DNA from: Salinispora tropica CNB-440
GTDB taxonomy: Bacteria; Actinomycetota; Actinomycetes; Mycobacteriales; Micromonosporaceae
Direction of reading: 5' to 3'
Length of the DNA stretch: 64,000 nt
Assembly (NCBI RefSeq): GCF_000016425.1
Contig: NC_009380.1
Coordinates: 1,368,144 to 1,432,143, forward strand
The notes under the pieces were generated by a model. The model was not told the DNA's origin, did no database searches, and saw only the letters and a list, made by a program, of their open reading frames with translations. Positions 31,059-39,389 of the stretch are shown piece after piece. Within the stretch, counting starts at the first letter, position 1, and every line of letters starts with the position of its first letter. The translations under genes and the position numbers were made by a program.

Positions 31059-31415
31059 TTAGCTGTCGGTGTGGTTGGGCGGTGGATAGACCGAACCGTC
31101 TTGGACGTCGAAGAGCATCAGCCGGTGTTCGCCGGCCAGCCGCTCGATGTCCAACAGCACCTGGTCCGCGCAGGTCGGATGCAGGTTCAGCTCGACGTGG
31201 TCGCCGGCGGTGTGTAGCGGCGTCACCGCCCAGGGGGTGTCTGCCAGGCCCGGCCGCTCCGGGTATGCGGCGGTGATCGCCCGATAGAATTCGACGACCC
31301 GTGGGTCGGGGTGGCGATCAGTGTGCTGCCCCGCTCGGCACCGCCGCACGGCTGTTCGTACGTCCTCGGGCGTTGCCCCGGGCGCCAGAGCCCACACGCT
31401 TAGATCGAAACTCAC
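31059..31415 (-). CDS. conserved actinobacterial protein of unknown function
   Basis: 118 residues from the GTG at 31415, which starts the conserved SFDLSVWALAPGATPEDVR segment. Other conserved-looking blocks are DPRVVEFYRAI, PWAVTPLH and the C-terminal ERLAGEHRLMLFDVQDG. No signal peptide, membrane helix or catalytic motif is evident. I recall similar small proteins across actinomycetes without a known role. The in-frame start at 31457 would add 14 unconserved residues and is less likely. Confidence 0.65.
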   Translation of the reverse strand: MSFDLSVWALAPGATPEDVRTAVRRCRAGQHTDRHPDPRVVEFYRAITAAYPERPGLADTPWAVTPLHTAGDHVELNLHPTCADQVLLDIERLAGEHRLMLFDVQDGSVYPPPNHTDS

Positions 31416-31498
31416 GGCGGACAGCGTGCCATTTGTCGTTCGCCATGTCGAAGTCACCCTACCCCAACCAGCCCATACTCCCTTTAGGAGGGTCCGCA

Positions 31499-31567
31499 GT
31501 GGATCCTCTTGCGTGGAGTTATGTCAATTCGCTAGCGTACCGATGCGGTAACTGGCTGAGTCCGTGA
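31499..31567 (+). CDS. 22-codon ORF with consensus ribosome binding site
   Basis: AGGAGGG (31486-31492) stands six bases before a GTG that opens a 22-codon frame (ending RCGNWLSP, then TGA). It is the only plus-strand feature between serA and leuB. Codon use is not typical of the genome (TTA-free but AT-rich), and no downstream partner starts nearby. It could be a small peptide or a chance match; no homology can be claimed. Confidence 0.25.
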   Translation: MDPLAWSYVNSLAYRCGNWLSP

Positions 31568-31733
31568 TGTGGGCCCGTCTTCGGGTGACGAGGTTGACGT
31601 CCGGTCCGGCTGGTCCGCACCCCTCGGGTGCGCGAGCCACGCGCAATCGTCGCTGACCGGCCCTCACGGTAGTTGCCGAGACTGTGGGGGCCGATCGTGA
31701 GCCCGGGCGGGGCGGGTGCCGCCGCGGCGCCGA

Positions 31734-32588
31734 TCAGCGGCGGTGGGCGTGCAGGACGCGGTAGTCCGTCCCACTGTGGAACCAGACCAACCCGGCCGGA
31801 CCGGCGGCGTAGAGCGCGGTGGCGTAGGCGTCCGCGACGGCGAGGTCCGGCCCGACGACGGTGGCGGCGATGAACTGGTCGGCGGGTTCCCCGGTGTGCG
31901 GGTCCACCACGTGCCCTCGTCGTCCGGTCACCCCGGAGGTACCGATCGCCCCAGCGGTCATCTCCAACACCAGTGGTGCTTGGCGCCGGTCGGTGGGGTG
32001 GTGCACGGAGACGCGCCACGGTCCCCCGTGCGCGGCGTGCCCGCGTACGACGAGGTCGGCGCCGGTGAGCACGGCGTAGTCGTGGATCCCCCCGGCCCGC
32101 AACCGCGCCGCGGCCCGTTCTACCGCCCACCCGCCCAGGAGTCCTCCCGGGTCGAAGCCGCCGGGAACTGCCCAGGCGTCGAACCAGCCGTCGGTCGCGG
32201 CCCGCATCGCGGTGCAGCGATCCACCAGGTCGGCCAGGGGCGGGTACGACTCGGGGCTGACCTCTCCTCGCCGTAACCGTGAGACCAGACTCTCCGGCCG
32301 GTTCGGCCCGTAGGCCAGGTCGATCGCGCGTAGCTCCGCGACGGCGTCCCGGAGCGCCGCGCCGACGCCCCGGCGACCAAGCCAGTCCGGTGCGTTGAAC
32401 AGCAACGTGTACTCGGCGATGGTGGTGCGGACGGTGTGCGTGACGGCGATCCGTTCCCCGGTTGTCGGGCCGGCTCCGCCGACCTGCCGCTGGGGGCCAC
32501 CGAGGCGAAGGTCCGGACGCGGCTGTGGTCGGAGTGGCGACGGGCCGCGCCAGCGGCTGCGGTACTGTTCGTCGATCCTCATTCTCAT
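31734..32588 (-). CDS. ApbE-like FAD:protein FMN transferase
   Basis: 284 residues. The family attaches FMN to threonines of redox proteins. Visible hallmarks are [14 protein letters not shown] (flavin/substrate-binding), [13 protein letters not shown] and a C-terminal [12 protein letters not shown] metal-site-like motif. There is no signal peptide or lipobox, so this is a cytoplasmic version, unlike classical ApbE lipoproteins. The first roughly 45 residues are arginine-rich and may be upstream of the true start (candidates at 32588, 32582 or later). No obvious target flavoprotein is adjacent. Confidence 0.75.
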   Translation of the reverse strand: MRMRIDEQYRSRWRGPSPLRPQPRPDLRLGGPQRQVGGAGPTTGERIAVTHTVRTTIAEYTLLFNAPDWLGRRGVGAALRDAVAELRAIDLAYGPNRPESLVSRLRRGEVSPESYPPLADLVDRCTAMRAATDGWFDAWAVPGGFDPGGLLGGWAVERAAARLRAGGIHDYAVLTGADLVVRGHAAHGGPWRVSVHHPTDRRQAPLVLEMTAGAIGTSGVTGRRGHVVDPHTGEPADQFIAATVVGPDLAVADAYATALYAAGPAGLVWFHSGTDYRVLHAHRR

Positions 32589-32810
32589 TCCGCCTTCCGG
32601 CCGACGGTCCCGTTGCGTCGCGGCGCTGGTTGGGCCTTGGCTGCGGCCCGTGGCCCCGCTGCTGATCAGGATAGGCAGCGGAGATCACCTCTGAATGAAT
32701 GTCACCTGAAAGCCTCCTGTGCATCTGTTTTCCCGCATCATGGAAGGGTCGTACCGATGCTCGGGACCAGGGCGTACGGTCGGTGCCGAGAGCGAGGCGA
32801 AGGAGTCGAC

Positions 32811-33842
32811 GTGGCACGGATCGCGGTGGTCGCTGGGGACGGAATCGGCCCCGAGGTGGTCGCGCAGGCCCGCAAGGTCATCGATGCGGTGGTCCCGAAG
32901 GTGCAGGCCACGGAGTACGACCTGGGTGCCGTGCGTTACCACCGCACCGGCGAGGTGTTGCCCGACTCGGTTCTCGCAGAACTGGCCGGGCACGACGCCA
33001 TCCTGCTGGGTGCGGTCGGTGACCCGAGCGTCCCGCCCGGCGTGCTGGAGCGGGGCCTGCTGCTGAAGCTGCGGTTCGCCTTCGACCAGTACGTCAACCT
33101 GCGTCCCGCCCGGCTCTGGGCCGGTACGAGCGGTCCTCTCAGTGGCGTCAAGCCCGGCGAGGTCGACCTGGTGGTGGTTCGCGAAGGCACCGAAGGGCTG
33201 TATGCCGGTGCGGGCGGGTCACTACACCGCGGTACCGCGGCCGAGGTCGCCACCGAGGAGAGCCTGAACACCCGGCACGGGGTCGAGCGGGTGATCCGAG
33301 ACGCGTTCAACCGGGCGGAACGGCGGGAACAGCGCAAGGTCACGCTCGTGCACAAGACCAACGTGCTCACCCACGCCGGCTCGCTCTGGGCCCGTGCCTT
33401 CGCCGACGTCGCCGCCGAGCACCCGGACGTGACCACCGAATACCAGCACGTTGACGCGGCCGCGATGTTTCTGGTGACCCAGCCCCAGCGGTACGACGTG
33501 CTGGTTACCGACAACCTCTTCGGTGACATCCTCACCGATATCGCCGCCGCGGTCACCGGCGGAATCGGGCTCGCGGCCAGCGGCAGCATCAATCCGGAGC
33601 GCGCATACCCGTCGATGTTCGAGCCGGTGCACGGCTCCGCGCCGGACATCGCCGGTCGTGGCCTGGCCGACCCGGTGGCAGCGGTACTCTCCGCCGCGCT
33701 CCTGCTCGACCAACTCGGCCACGCCGAGCCGGCATCCCGGATCACCGCCGCCGTGGCGGCGGAGCTTGCCGGGCGGGTGCCGGGCGTGCCGATCCGTACC
33801 GAGGAGGTCGGCGATCGGCTGGCCGGTCACGCGGCCGGCTGA
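32811..33842 (+). CDS. leuB: 3-isopropylmalate dehydrogenase LeuB
   Basis: 343 residues. Oxidatively decarboxylates 3-isopropylmalate in leucine synthesis, and can act on methylmalate from the citramalate route. Motifs: GDGIGPE at 9-15, YDLGAVRY, the arginine-containing substrate block [17 protein letters not shown], and the metal-binding [22 protein letters not shown] is the NAD-binding signature. The GTG start has AAGGAG five bases upstream; longer in-frame starts are not supported. It is monocistronic, about 240 bases before ilvE. Confidence 0.95.
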   Translation: MARIAVVAGDGIGPEVVAQARKVIDAVVPKVQATEYDLGAVRYHRTGEVLPDSVLAELAGHDAILLGAVGDPSVPPGVLERGLLLKLRFAFDQYVNLRPARLWAGTSGPLSGVKPGEVDLVVVREGTEGLYAGAGGSLHRGTAAEVATEESLNTRHGVERVIRDAFNRAERREQRKVTLVHKTNVLTHAGSLWARAFADVAAEHPDVTTEYQHVDAAAMFLVTQPQRYDVLVTDNLFGDILTDIAAAVTGGIGLAASGSINPERAYPSMFEPVHGSAPDIAGRGLADPVAAVLSAALLLDQLGHAEPASRITAAVAAELAGRVPGVPIRTEEVGDRLAGHAAG

Positions 33843-33888
33843 ACCTTTGGCCGCCTTCGCGGCCCGCGACCAGTCACGCTGTGTAGGC

Positions 33889-33904
33889 AGCCGGAAACCC
33901 GGCT
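33889..33904 (+). terminator. weak hairpin after leuB
   Basis: 6-bp stem AGCCGG / CCGGCT with an AAAC loop, about 47 bases beyond the leuB stop, without a T-run. Termination here is a guess. The remaining gap to ilvE shows a TAAGTT -10-like hexamer near 34014. Confidence 0.3.
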
Positions 33905-34084
33905 AATGCCGGGTGGACAGCCGGGACGAGCCATCCGCGCGGCGGTCCTGCGGTCGGTACCCGGCCGGAGCGGGCGTCGCCGGGTGCCGCTACCCGCTGA
34001 ACGACCGTTCGGGGTAAGTTGCTCGCACCAGCTCGGCACGCGGGTCCGCATGCCGTCATCATCCATTCCAGGGAGGTCAGCGCG

Positions 34085-35182
34085 ATGAGCGGTGGTGACA
34101 AGCTCGAGTTCGAGATCCGTCCGAATTCCGCGCCGGTATCCGCAGCGGACCGGGCCGCGCTGCTGGCGAACCCGGGCTTCGGGCGGGTTTTCACCGACCA
34201 CATGGTCACTATCCGCTACGCCGCTGGGAAGGGCTGGTACGACGCGCGGGTCGAGGCGCGGGCGCCGATCCCGATGGACCCGGCCGCTGCGGTCCTGCAC
34301 TACGCCCAGGAGATCTTCGAGGGCATGAAGGCGTACCGCACCGCCAGCGGTGGCGTGACGATGTTCCGGCCGTACTCCAACGCCGTCCGGTTCGCCGCGT
34401 CCGCCCAGCGAATGGCGATGCCCACCCTGCCCGAGCAGACCTTCGTCGACTCGCTGCGCCGGCTGATCGAGGTGGACCGGGACTGGATTCCCGAGGGGGA
34501 GGACGGCAGCCTCTATCTGCGGCCGTTCATGTTCGCCAGCGAGGTCTTCCTCGGGGTGCGTCCCGCCAACGAATACCTGTACGCGGTGATCGCGTCCCCG
34601 GTCGGTGCGTACTTTTCTGGTGGGGTGAAGCCGGTCACCGTTTGGGTCTCGCCGGACTACACGCGAGCCGCGCCCGGGGGCACCGGCGCTGCCAAGTGCG
34701 GCGGCAACTACGCCAGTTCGCTGGTCGCCCAGGCAGAGGCGATCGAGCACGGCTGCGACCAGGTCGTCTTCCTGGACGCGGTGGAGCGCCGCTTCGTTGA
34801 CGAACTGGGCGGCATGAACCTCTTCTTCGTCTACGACGACGGCACCCTGGTCACCCCGCCCCTGACCGGGACCATCCTGCCCGGCATCACCCGGGAGTCG
34901 GTGCTCACGCTCGCTGCCGCCGCCGGCCACCGGGTGGCGGAGCATCCGATCTCGTTCGCCGACTGGCAGACCGACGCGGCGAGCGGTCGGCTGCGCGAGG
35001 TCTTCGCCTGCGGCACGGCCGCGGTGATCAATCCGGTCGGGACGGTGCGCTCTGCCGACGGTGAGTTCCGTGTCGGTGGCGGTGAGCCCGGCCCGGTCAC
35101 CATGGCCCTACGCCAGCAACTCGTCGACATCCAGCGGGGTAAGGCCGCGGATCCGCAGAACTGGGTCTACCGCGTGCTCTGA
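34085..35182 (+). CDS. ilvE: branched-chain amino acid aminotransferase IlvE
   Basis: 365 residues, class IV PLP fold, long actinobacterial type. Performs the last step to Leu, Ile and Val with glutamate as amino donor. The PLP lysine is K204 in AAKCGGNYASS; further motifs are VEARAPIPMDPAAAVLHYAQEIFEG, LYLRPF and ELGGMNLFFV, plus TGTILPGITRESVL for phosphate binding. The ATG has GGGAGG nine bases upstream. It ends 8 bases from the convergent phosphatase gene. Confidence 0.95.
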   Translation: MSGGDKLEFEIRPNSAPVSAADRAALLANPGFGRVFTDHMVTIRYAAGKGWYDARVEARAPIPMDPAAAVLHYAQEIFEGMKAYRTASGGVTMFRPYSNAVRFAASAQRMAMPTLPEQTFVDSLRRLIEVDRDWIPEGEDGSLYLRPFMFASEVFLGVRPANEYLYAVIASPVGAYFSGGVKPVTVWVSPDYTRAAPGGTGAAKCGGNYASSLVAQAEAIEHGCDQVVFLDAVERRFVDELGGMNLFFVYDDGTLVTPPLTGTILPGITRESVLTLAAAAGHRVAEHPISFADWQTDAASGRLREVFACGTAAVINPVGTVRSADGEFRVGGGEPGPVTMALRQQLVDIQRGKAADPQNWVYRVL

Positions 35183-35190
35183 GGATGCGG

Positions 35191-35919
35191 CTACTCCAGC
35201 AGGTGGTCGCGGAGTGCGGCCACCTGTGCGTCGGTGACACCCGCGTGGCGTAGGTAGCCCTCAACCGAGCCGTAGCGGTCACGCAGTTCGGCGAGGAACA
35301 GCAGCATCGCCTCCTCGGGGCAGCTCAGCGGTGGCAGCGCCGGGTGCACCGCCCTGCCCGTCGCGGTGAACCAGGCCCGGAAGCGCTCGCCAGCCGCGGT
35401 GCTCAACGCGTAGTCCGTGGCGATGTCGTCGTCGGAGACGCCCAGCACGGCCAGGGTGAGACCGCAGACGATGCCGGTTCGATCCTTGCCGGCGACGCAG
35501 TGCACCAGGAGTGGGGCGTTGGTCTCGTCCGCGATCAGTCCGATCGCGGCGGCCAGCCCGGCGGTGCCGGTCGTGGCCATGTCGGCGTACCGGTCGGCGA
35601 GGTAGCGGGCGAGATCGGCACCGGCCTGGTACGGGGTAGCGGACCATTCGGCATGCTCTGGGTGGATATGCCGCCAGGTCAGCCCCGCGAATTCCGGGAT
35701 CCGACCATCCCGGTCCACCTCGTACGGCCGGCGTAGGTCGAGCACGGTGCGGACGCCGTACGAGGCGAAAGCCGTCCGGTCGGCGCCGGCCAGCCGGTGT
35801 GGGGCGTCCGATCGGAAGAGTCGGCCACTTCGGACGATGCGCCCGTCCTGGCCGGCGGGCCCCCCGACGTCGCGGAAGTTGAACAGGCTGTCGAATTGAG
35901 TTAGCTCAATCGGATCCAC
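35191..35919 (-). CDS. tyrosine/serine phosphatase family protein
   Basis: 242 residues with the P-loop HCVAGKDRTG (C141, R147), the signature of the bacterial dual-specificity phosphatase family that includes mycobacterial PtpB/LipA-like enzymes. The N-terminal FNFRDVGG motif is also typical. Substrates may be phosphotyrosine proteins or phosphoinositides; sequence does not decide. The GTG at 35919 directly precedes the conserved region; an in-frame start at 35949 would add ten residues. Upstream is a PRC-barrel gene on the same strand. Confidence 0.88.
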   Translation of the reverse strand: MDPIELTQFDSLFNFRDVGGPAGQDGRIVRSGRLFRSDAPHRLAGADRTAFASYGVRTVLDLRRPYEVDRDGRIPEFAGLTWRHIHPEHAEWSATPYQAGADLARYLADRYADMATTGTAGLAAAIGLIADETNAPLLVHCVAGKDRTGIVCGLTLAVLGVSDDDIATDYALSTAAGERFRAWFTATGRAVHPALPPLSCPEEAMLLFLAELRDRYGSVEGYLRHAGVTDAQVAALRDHLLE

Positions 35920-35962
35920 TCTGACACGGTAGCGGTAGACCGAGCGCACGTGGTCCTACCGA

Positions 35963-36358
35963 TCACCGTTCTCGCGCGGTGCCCGGTGGGATAGCCGAGT
36001 ACGTGTCGCCGTAGTAGCCACCGAGCTTGTCCCGGTACGCCGGGTCGGTGTCCGCCGTCTCGTCGTACTCCGGCGCGGCCCTTATCTGATCCTTGCTCCG
36101 GTCGACGTGGACCTTCCGTTTGTTGTGGTCAACGTGGTTGACGGTGCCGGCGGGGAGCATGACCCTGCGACCGAAGAACCACGGGCCGGTGTCCACCACG
36201 AGGTAGCTGGAGTTGACCGCGTGGCTGGCCTGGTCCACCTTGCCGATTCCGCCGTCACACGCCTCGACCTGGTAGCCCGCCAGGTCGATTCCGGTCACGG
36301 TGGTGTCGGCGCGGTATCGCCACGGGTCGAAGGCGCTGCCGGGCTGAGATCTGGCCAC
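35963..36358 (-). CDS. PRC-barrel domain protein
   Basis: 131 residues. The core (about 25-90) reads GYQVEACDGGIGKVDQASH, YLVVDTGPWFFGRRVMLPAG and KRKVHVDRSKDQIRAAP, the usual PRC-barrel pattern. It is followed by a Tyr/Asp-rich tail resembling soil-bacterial stress-associated PRC proteins. No enzymatic role is known; such domains mediate protein-protein contacts. The GTG start has no clear ribosome binding site. Confidence 0.8.
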   Translation of the reverse strand: MARSQPGSAFDPWRYRADTTVTGIDLAGYQVEACDGGIGKVDQASHAVNSSYLVVDTGPWFFGRRVMLPAGTVNHVDHNKRKVHVDRSKDQIRAAPEYDETADTDPAYRDKLGGYYGDTYSAIPPGTARER

Positions 36359-36518
36359 CTCGGGGCCTTACCCGGTGGCCGCGCCGGGTACACCACCAGT
36401 GTGGGGTCTACCGCGCGGGGACCGATCCGCGGAACCGGCGGGAGAGGTTCGGCTCAGCGGCCCAAAGCTGTCCCGGAATGCGGATTTCAGTCGTCCTGGC
36501 GGGCTCGTGGCTGGCAGA

Positions 36519-36560
36519 GTGAGGTTCGTGCACCGCACGGTACTGATTATTCGTTGCTAG
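36519..36560 (+). CDS. cimA leader peptide
   Basis: A 13-codon ORF, MRFVHRTVLIIRC (or 10 codons from the GTG at 36528), with consecutive Val-Leu-Ile-Ile codons. This is the regulatory codon cluster expected for an isoleucine-pathway leader. It stops 31 bases before a strong terminator hairpin and 80 bases before cimA. A GAG-containing purine run is just upstream. Confidence 0.7.
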   Translation: MRFVHRTVLIIRC

Positions 36561-36620
36561 CGCGCCGGCCTTTCGTCCGCCGAGCGCGCAGACCTCCCAC
36601 GTCCGTGGGGGGTCTTTTTG
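36560..36620 (+). promoter_or_regulatory. attenuator of cimA (pause hairpin plus terminator)
   Basis: The first hairpin pairs GCGCGC (36560-36565) with GCGCGC (36584-36589), extended by CGG/CCG. The second is GACCTCCCAC / GTGGGGGGTC (36591-36614, one G-U pair, 4-base loop), followed by TTTTTG. This textbook Rho-independent terminator stands between the leader peptide and the cimA start. GAGGTT inside the leader (36521-36526) could pair with GACCTC (36591-36596) as a competing structure. It predicts reduced cimA transcription when Ile/Val/Leu-tRNAs are charged. Confidence 0.72.
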
Positions 36621-36640
36621 TTGCCGCAGAGAGGATCCTG

Positions 36641-38224
36641 ATGACCTTCCAGGTCTACGACACGACCTTGCGCGACGGTGCCCAGCGCGAGGGGCTCAGC
36701 TATACGGTGGCCGACAAACTCGCGGTGGCCCGGCTTCTCGACGAGTTCGGTGTGGGCTTCATCGAGGGAGGGTGGCCGGGCGCGGTACCGAAGGACACCG
36801 AGTTCTTCCGCCGGGCCCGCGCCGAACTCGACCTGCGCCACGCGGTGCTGGTGGCCTTCGGCGCCACCCGTCACGCCGGCCGAAAGGTCGACGACGATCC
36901 GCAGGTGCGCAGCCTGCTCGCCGCCGAGACCCCCGCCGTCACGTTGGTCGCCAAGGCCGACCTGCGGCACGTGCAGCGGGCCCTACGTACCTCCGCCGAC
37001 GAGAACCTGGCGATGGTCCACGACACCGTGACGTACCTGGTGGCGCAGGGACGGCGGGTCTTCGTCGACGGGGAACACTTCTTCGACGGCTACCGTGACG
37101 ACCCCGGGTACACCGCGTCGGTGGCGCAGACCGCGCTCGCCGCTGGCGCTGAGCGGTTCGTGCTCTGCGACACCAACGGTGGCATGCTCCCCTCCCAGGT
37201 CACCGCCGTGATCGCCGACCTCACCGCCCGGCTCGGTGTCGCGCCCGGGCAACTCGGCATCCACACCCAGGACGACACCGCCTGCGCGGTGGCCAACACC
37301 ATCGCCGCGGTGGAGGCGGGTGTGCGGCACGTGCAGGGCACGGCCAACGGATACGGCGAGCGACCCGGGAACGCCGACCTCTTCGCCGTGGTGGCGAACC
37401 TTCAACTCAAGCTTGGATTCCCGGTCGTACCCGAGGGCTGCCTGGAACAGATGGTGCGGGTGTCCCGCGGCATCGCCGAGCTGGCCACCATCGCTCCTGA
37501 CGACCACCAGGCGTACGTCGGGGCTGCGGCCTTCGCCCACAAGGCGGGGCTGCACGCGAGTGCGATCAAGGTGGATCCGTTGTTCTACAACCACGTGGAC
37601 CCGCAGCTGGTGGGAAACCGCATGCGCATCCTCGTCACCGAAATGGCCGGCCGGGCCAGCGTCGAACTCAAGAGTCGGGAGCTGGGCCTCGACCTGACCG
37701 ACCACCCGGAGACCCTGAACCGGGTCACCAAGCGGGTCAAGGAGCTGGAGGCTGAGGGCTGGTCGTTCGAAGCGGCCGACGCCTCCTTCGAGCTGCTGGT
37801 CCGTTCCGAACTGCCCGACGCGGCGCCGCCACGACCGTTCACGCTCGAGTCCTACCGCATCCTGGTCGAGCACCGCGAGGACGGCGCGGTGGTCTCCGAG
37901 GCGACCGTCAAGATCCGCGTACGCGGTGAGCGGGTGATCGCCACCGCGGAGGGGAACGGCCCGGTGAACGCGCTCGACGAGGCGCTGCGCGTCGGCCTCG
38001 CCAAGCACTACCCCGAGTTGCGTGACTTCGAGTTGGCCGACTACAAGGTGGGGATTCTGGCCGGCAGCCACGGCACCGGGGCGGTGACCCGGGTGCTGGT
38101 GGAGACGTCGGACCACACTGGTCGGGACTGGACCACGGTGGGCGTGCATCCCAACGTGGTGGAGGCAAGTTGGGACGCGCTGGTTGACGCCCTGACCTAC
38201 GGGCTGGACCGGGCTCGGGGCTGA
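36641..38224 (+). CDS. cimA: (R)-citramalate synthase CimA
   Basis: 527 residues, LeuA-like. Condenses pyruvate and acetyl-CoA to citramalate, giving 2-ketobutyrate for isoleucine without threonine. The TIM-barrel motifs are YDTTLRDGAQREG (6-18), the metal-binding HTQDDTACAVANT, GTANGYGERPGN and HKAGLHASAIKVDP. A C-terminal LeuA-type regulatory domain (about 390-520) probably binds isoleucine. CimA is favoured over isopropylmalate synthase by the length and the GGWPGAVPKDTEFF active-site segment. The ATG has GAGAGG upstream. LeuCD and LeuB in this window would process its product. Confidence 0.93.
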   Translation: MTFQVYDTTLRDGAQREGLSYTVADKLAVARLLDEFGVGFIEGGWPGAVPKDTEFFRRARAELDLRHAVLVAFGATRHAGRKVDDDPQVRSLLAAETPAVTLVAKADLRHVQRALRTSADENLAMVHDTVTYLVAQGRRVFVDGEHFFDGYRDDPGYTASVAQTALAAGAERFVLCDTNGGMLPSQVTAVIADLTARLGVAPGQLGIHTQDDTACAVANTIAAVEAGVRHVQGTANGYGERPGNADLFAVVANLQLKLGFPVVPEGCLEQMVRVSRGIAELATIAPDDHQAYVGAAAFAHKAGLHASAIKVDPLFYNHVDPQLVGNRMRILVTEMAGRASVELKSRELGLDLTDHPETLNRVTKRVKELEAEGWSFEAADASFELLVRSELPDAAPPRPFTLESYRILVEHREDGAVVSEATVKIRVRGERVIATAEGNGPVNALDEALRVGLAKHYPELRDFELADYKVGILAGSHGTGAVTRVLVETSDHTGRDWTTVGVHPNVVEASWDALVDALTYGLDRARG

Positions 38225-38234
38225 CGGTCCTGGT

Positions 38235-39221
38235 TCACCCGGTCGGCGGGAGGCGCAGGTCGGTCAGGACCGCGCGATGGTCGCTGCCCGGGATCGCGTA
38301 CACCGCGGCGGTCCGGACAGCGATCCGCCGGTCCACCAGCACGTGGTCGATGGTCACCGGTGGAATCAGGTCACCGTCGTACGGCCCCCACGTGCCGGTG
38401 AGCCCGACCCCGGCAGCGTCTGCCGCGTCCACGTACCCGGTGTCCAGCAGGGCGCGCAGCGGGGCGTGGTCGAGGGTGGCGTTGAAGTCGCCGGCGAGGA
38501 TGCGCAGCTGTCCGCCCGGGGTGGCGGGGGGTTGGGCGGCGAGGTCGCGGCGCCAGTTTCCGACCTGGTCGATCGCGTACGGGGCGGAGGGGTGCACCGA
38601 CTCGACCTGGACCGGTGGCGCCTCGGGGACGAGGACTGTCCCGTATGCCTGGAGGAAACCCCAGCCGTTGCTGTTGTGCCGGACACCGCCCTCGGTGATC
38701 GGGTAGCGCGCGTACAGCCCGGAGCCGGGGGTCCCCTCGACGGGGTGCAGTTCCCGGTACGGCAGGAGCTGCTCGAGCCCCAACCGGTCCAACTCGGCCG
38801 CGATCGCCGGGGTGAACTCCTGTACGGCCAACACCTCCACCGAGTGCCGGCGAACGAGGTCAACCAGTACCTCGGCGTCGGCGGAGCCGGCCAGCAGGTT
38901 GGCCGTCAGTAGCCGTACCGCCGGGCCGGTGGCGGCGGGCGGGGTGGACTCGAACGTCCGCGGTGCCACCACGGCGACCAGCGCCACGGTCGTCACCGCC
39001 GCCACCGCCGCCGGCCGCCAGCGCCGCACCGCGAGGAGCAGGAGCAGGAGCAGCAGGCTGCCCGCGGCGGCGTACGGGGTGAAGGCCAGCAGCTGGACGA
39101 GGGGCCCGCGGTCGAGGCCGAGCAGGCGTACGACCGCCCAGGCGGCACCCGGTGCGACAGCCAGCCAACAGGCCAGGGTTCGTGCCGCCGGTCGTCGGCG
39201 CGGGCTATCTGGTTTCGCCAC
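38235..39221 (-). CDS. membrane-anchored endonuclease/exonuclease/phosphatase-family protein
   Basis: 328 residues. Three hydrophobic helices in the first 95 residues anchor the protein. The remainder is an EEP (DNase I-like) domain with TANLLAG, AVQEFTPAI (metal-binding Glu), GLYARYPI, AGDFNATLDH and SDHRAVLTDL. The domain would face outside the cell, and substrates could be phosphodiesters of lipids or nucleic acids. It converges on cimA with a 10-base gap. Confidence 0.85.
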   Translation of the reverse strand: MAKPDSPRRRPAARTLACWLAVAPGAAWAVVRLLGLDRGPLVQLLAFTPYAAAGSLLLLLLLLAVRRWRPAAVAAVTTVALVAVVAPRTFESTPPAATGPAVRLLTANLLAGSADAEVLVDLVRRHSVEVLAVQEFTPAIAAELDRLGLEQLLPYRELHPVEGTPGSGLYARYPITEGGVRHNSNGWGFLQAYGTVLVPEAPPVQVESVHPSAPYAIDQVGNWRRDLAAQPPATPGGQLRILAGDFNATLDHAPLRALLDTGYVDAADAAGVGLTGTWGPYDGDLIPPVTIDHVLVDRRIAVRTAAVYAIPGSDHRAVLTDLRLPPTG

Positions 39222-39389
39222 GACAGCAGCCTAGGGCAGGCCTGGCCAGACCGGTCCGTCGCTGGCGCTGTCGGTCGGCCTTAACGTGTAAGAGGTAGCT
39301 TGTCCTGCTTCGAGAGGCATCGTCGGTATTAGGCGATTCGGCGCGGTAAGTCCGACGTTTGCGGACGGTCGGCACGGGAAGCAAGCACC

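Noticed and set aside
32589..32810. Possible leader peptide or attenuator before leuB
   Set aside because: Short ORFs there lack Leu/Val/Ile codon runs, and no terminator hairpin with a T-run was found, unlike the ilvB and cimA leaders.
35895..35910. ATTGAG-TTAG-CTCAAT palindrome near the start of the phosphatase gene
   Set aside because: Only 6-bp arms and inside the coding sequence. It could be an operator, but nothing else supports it.
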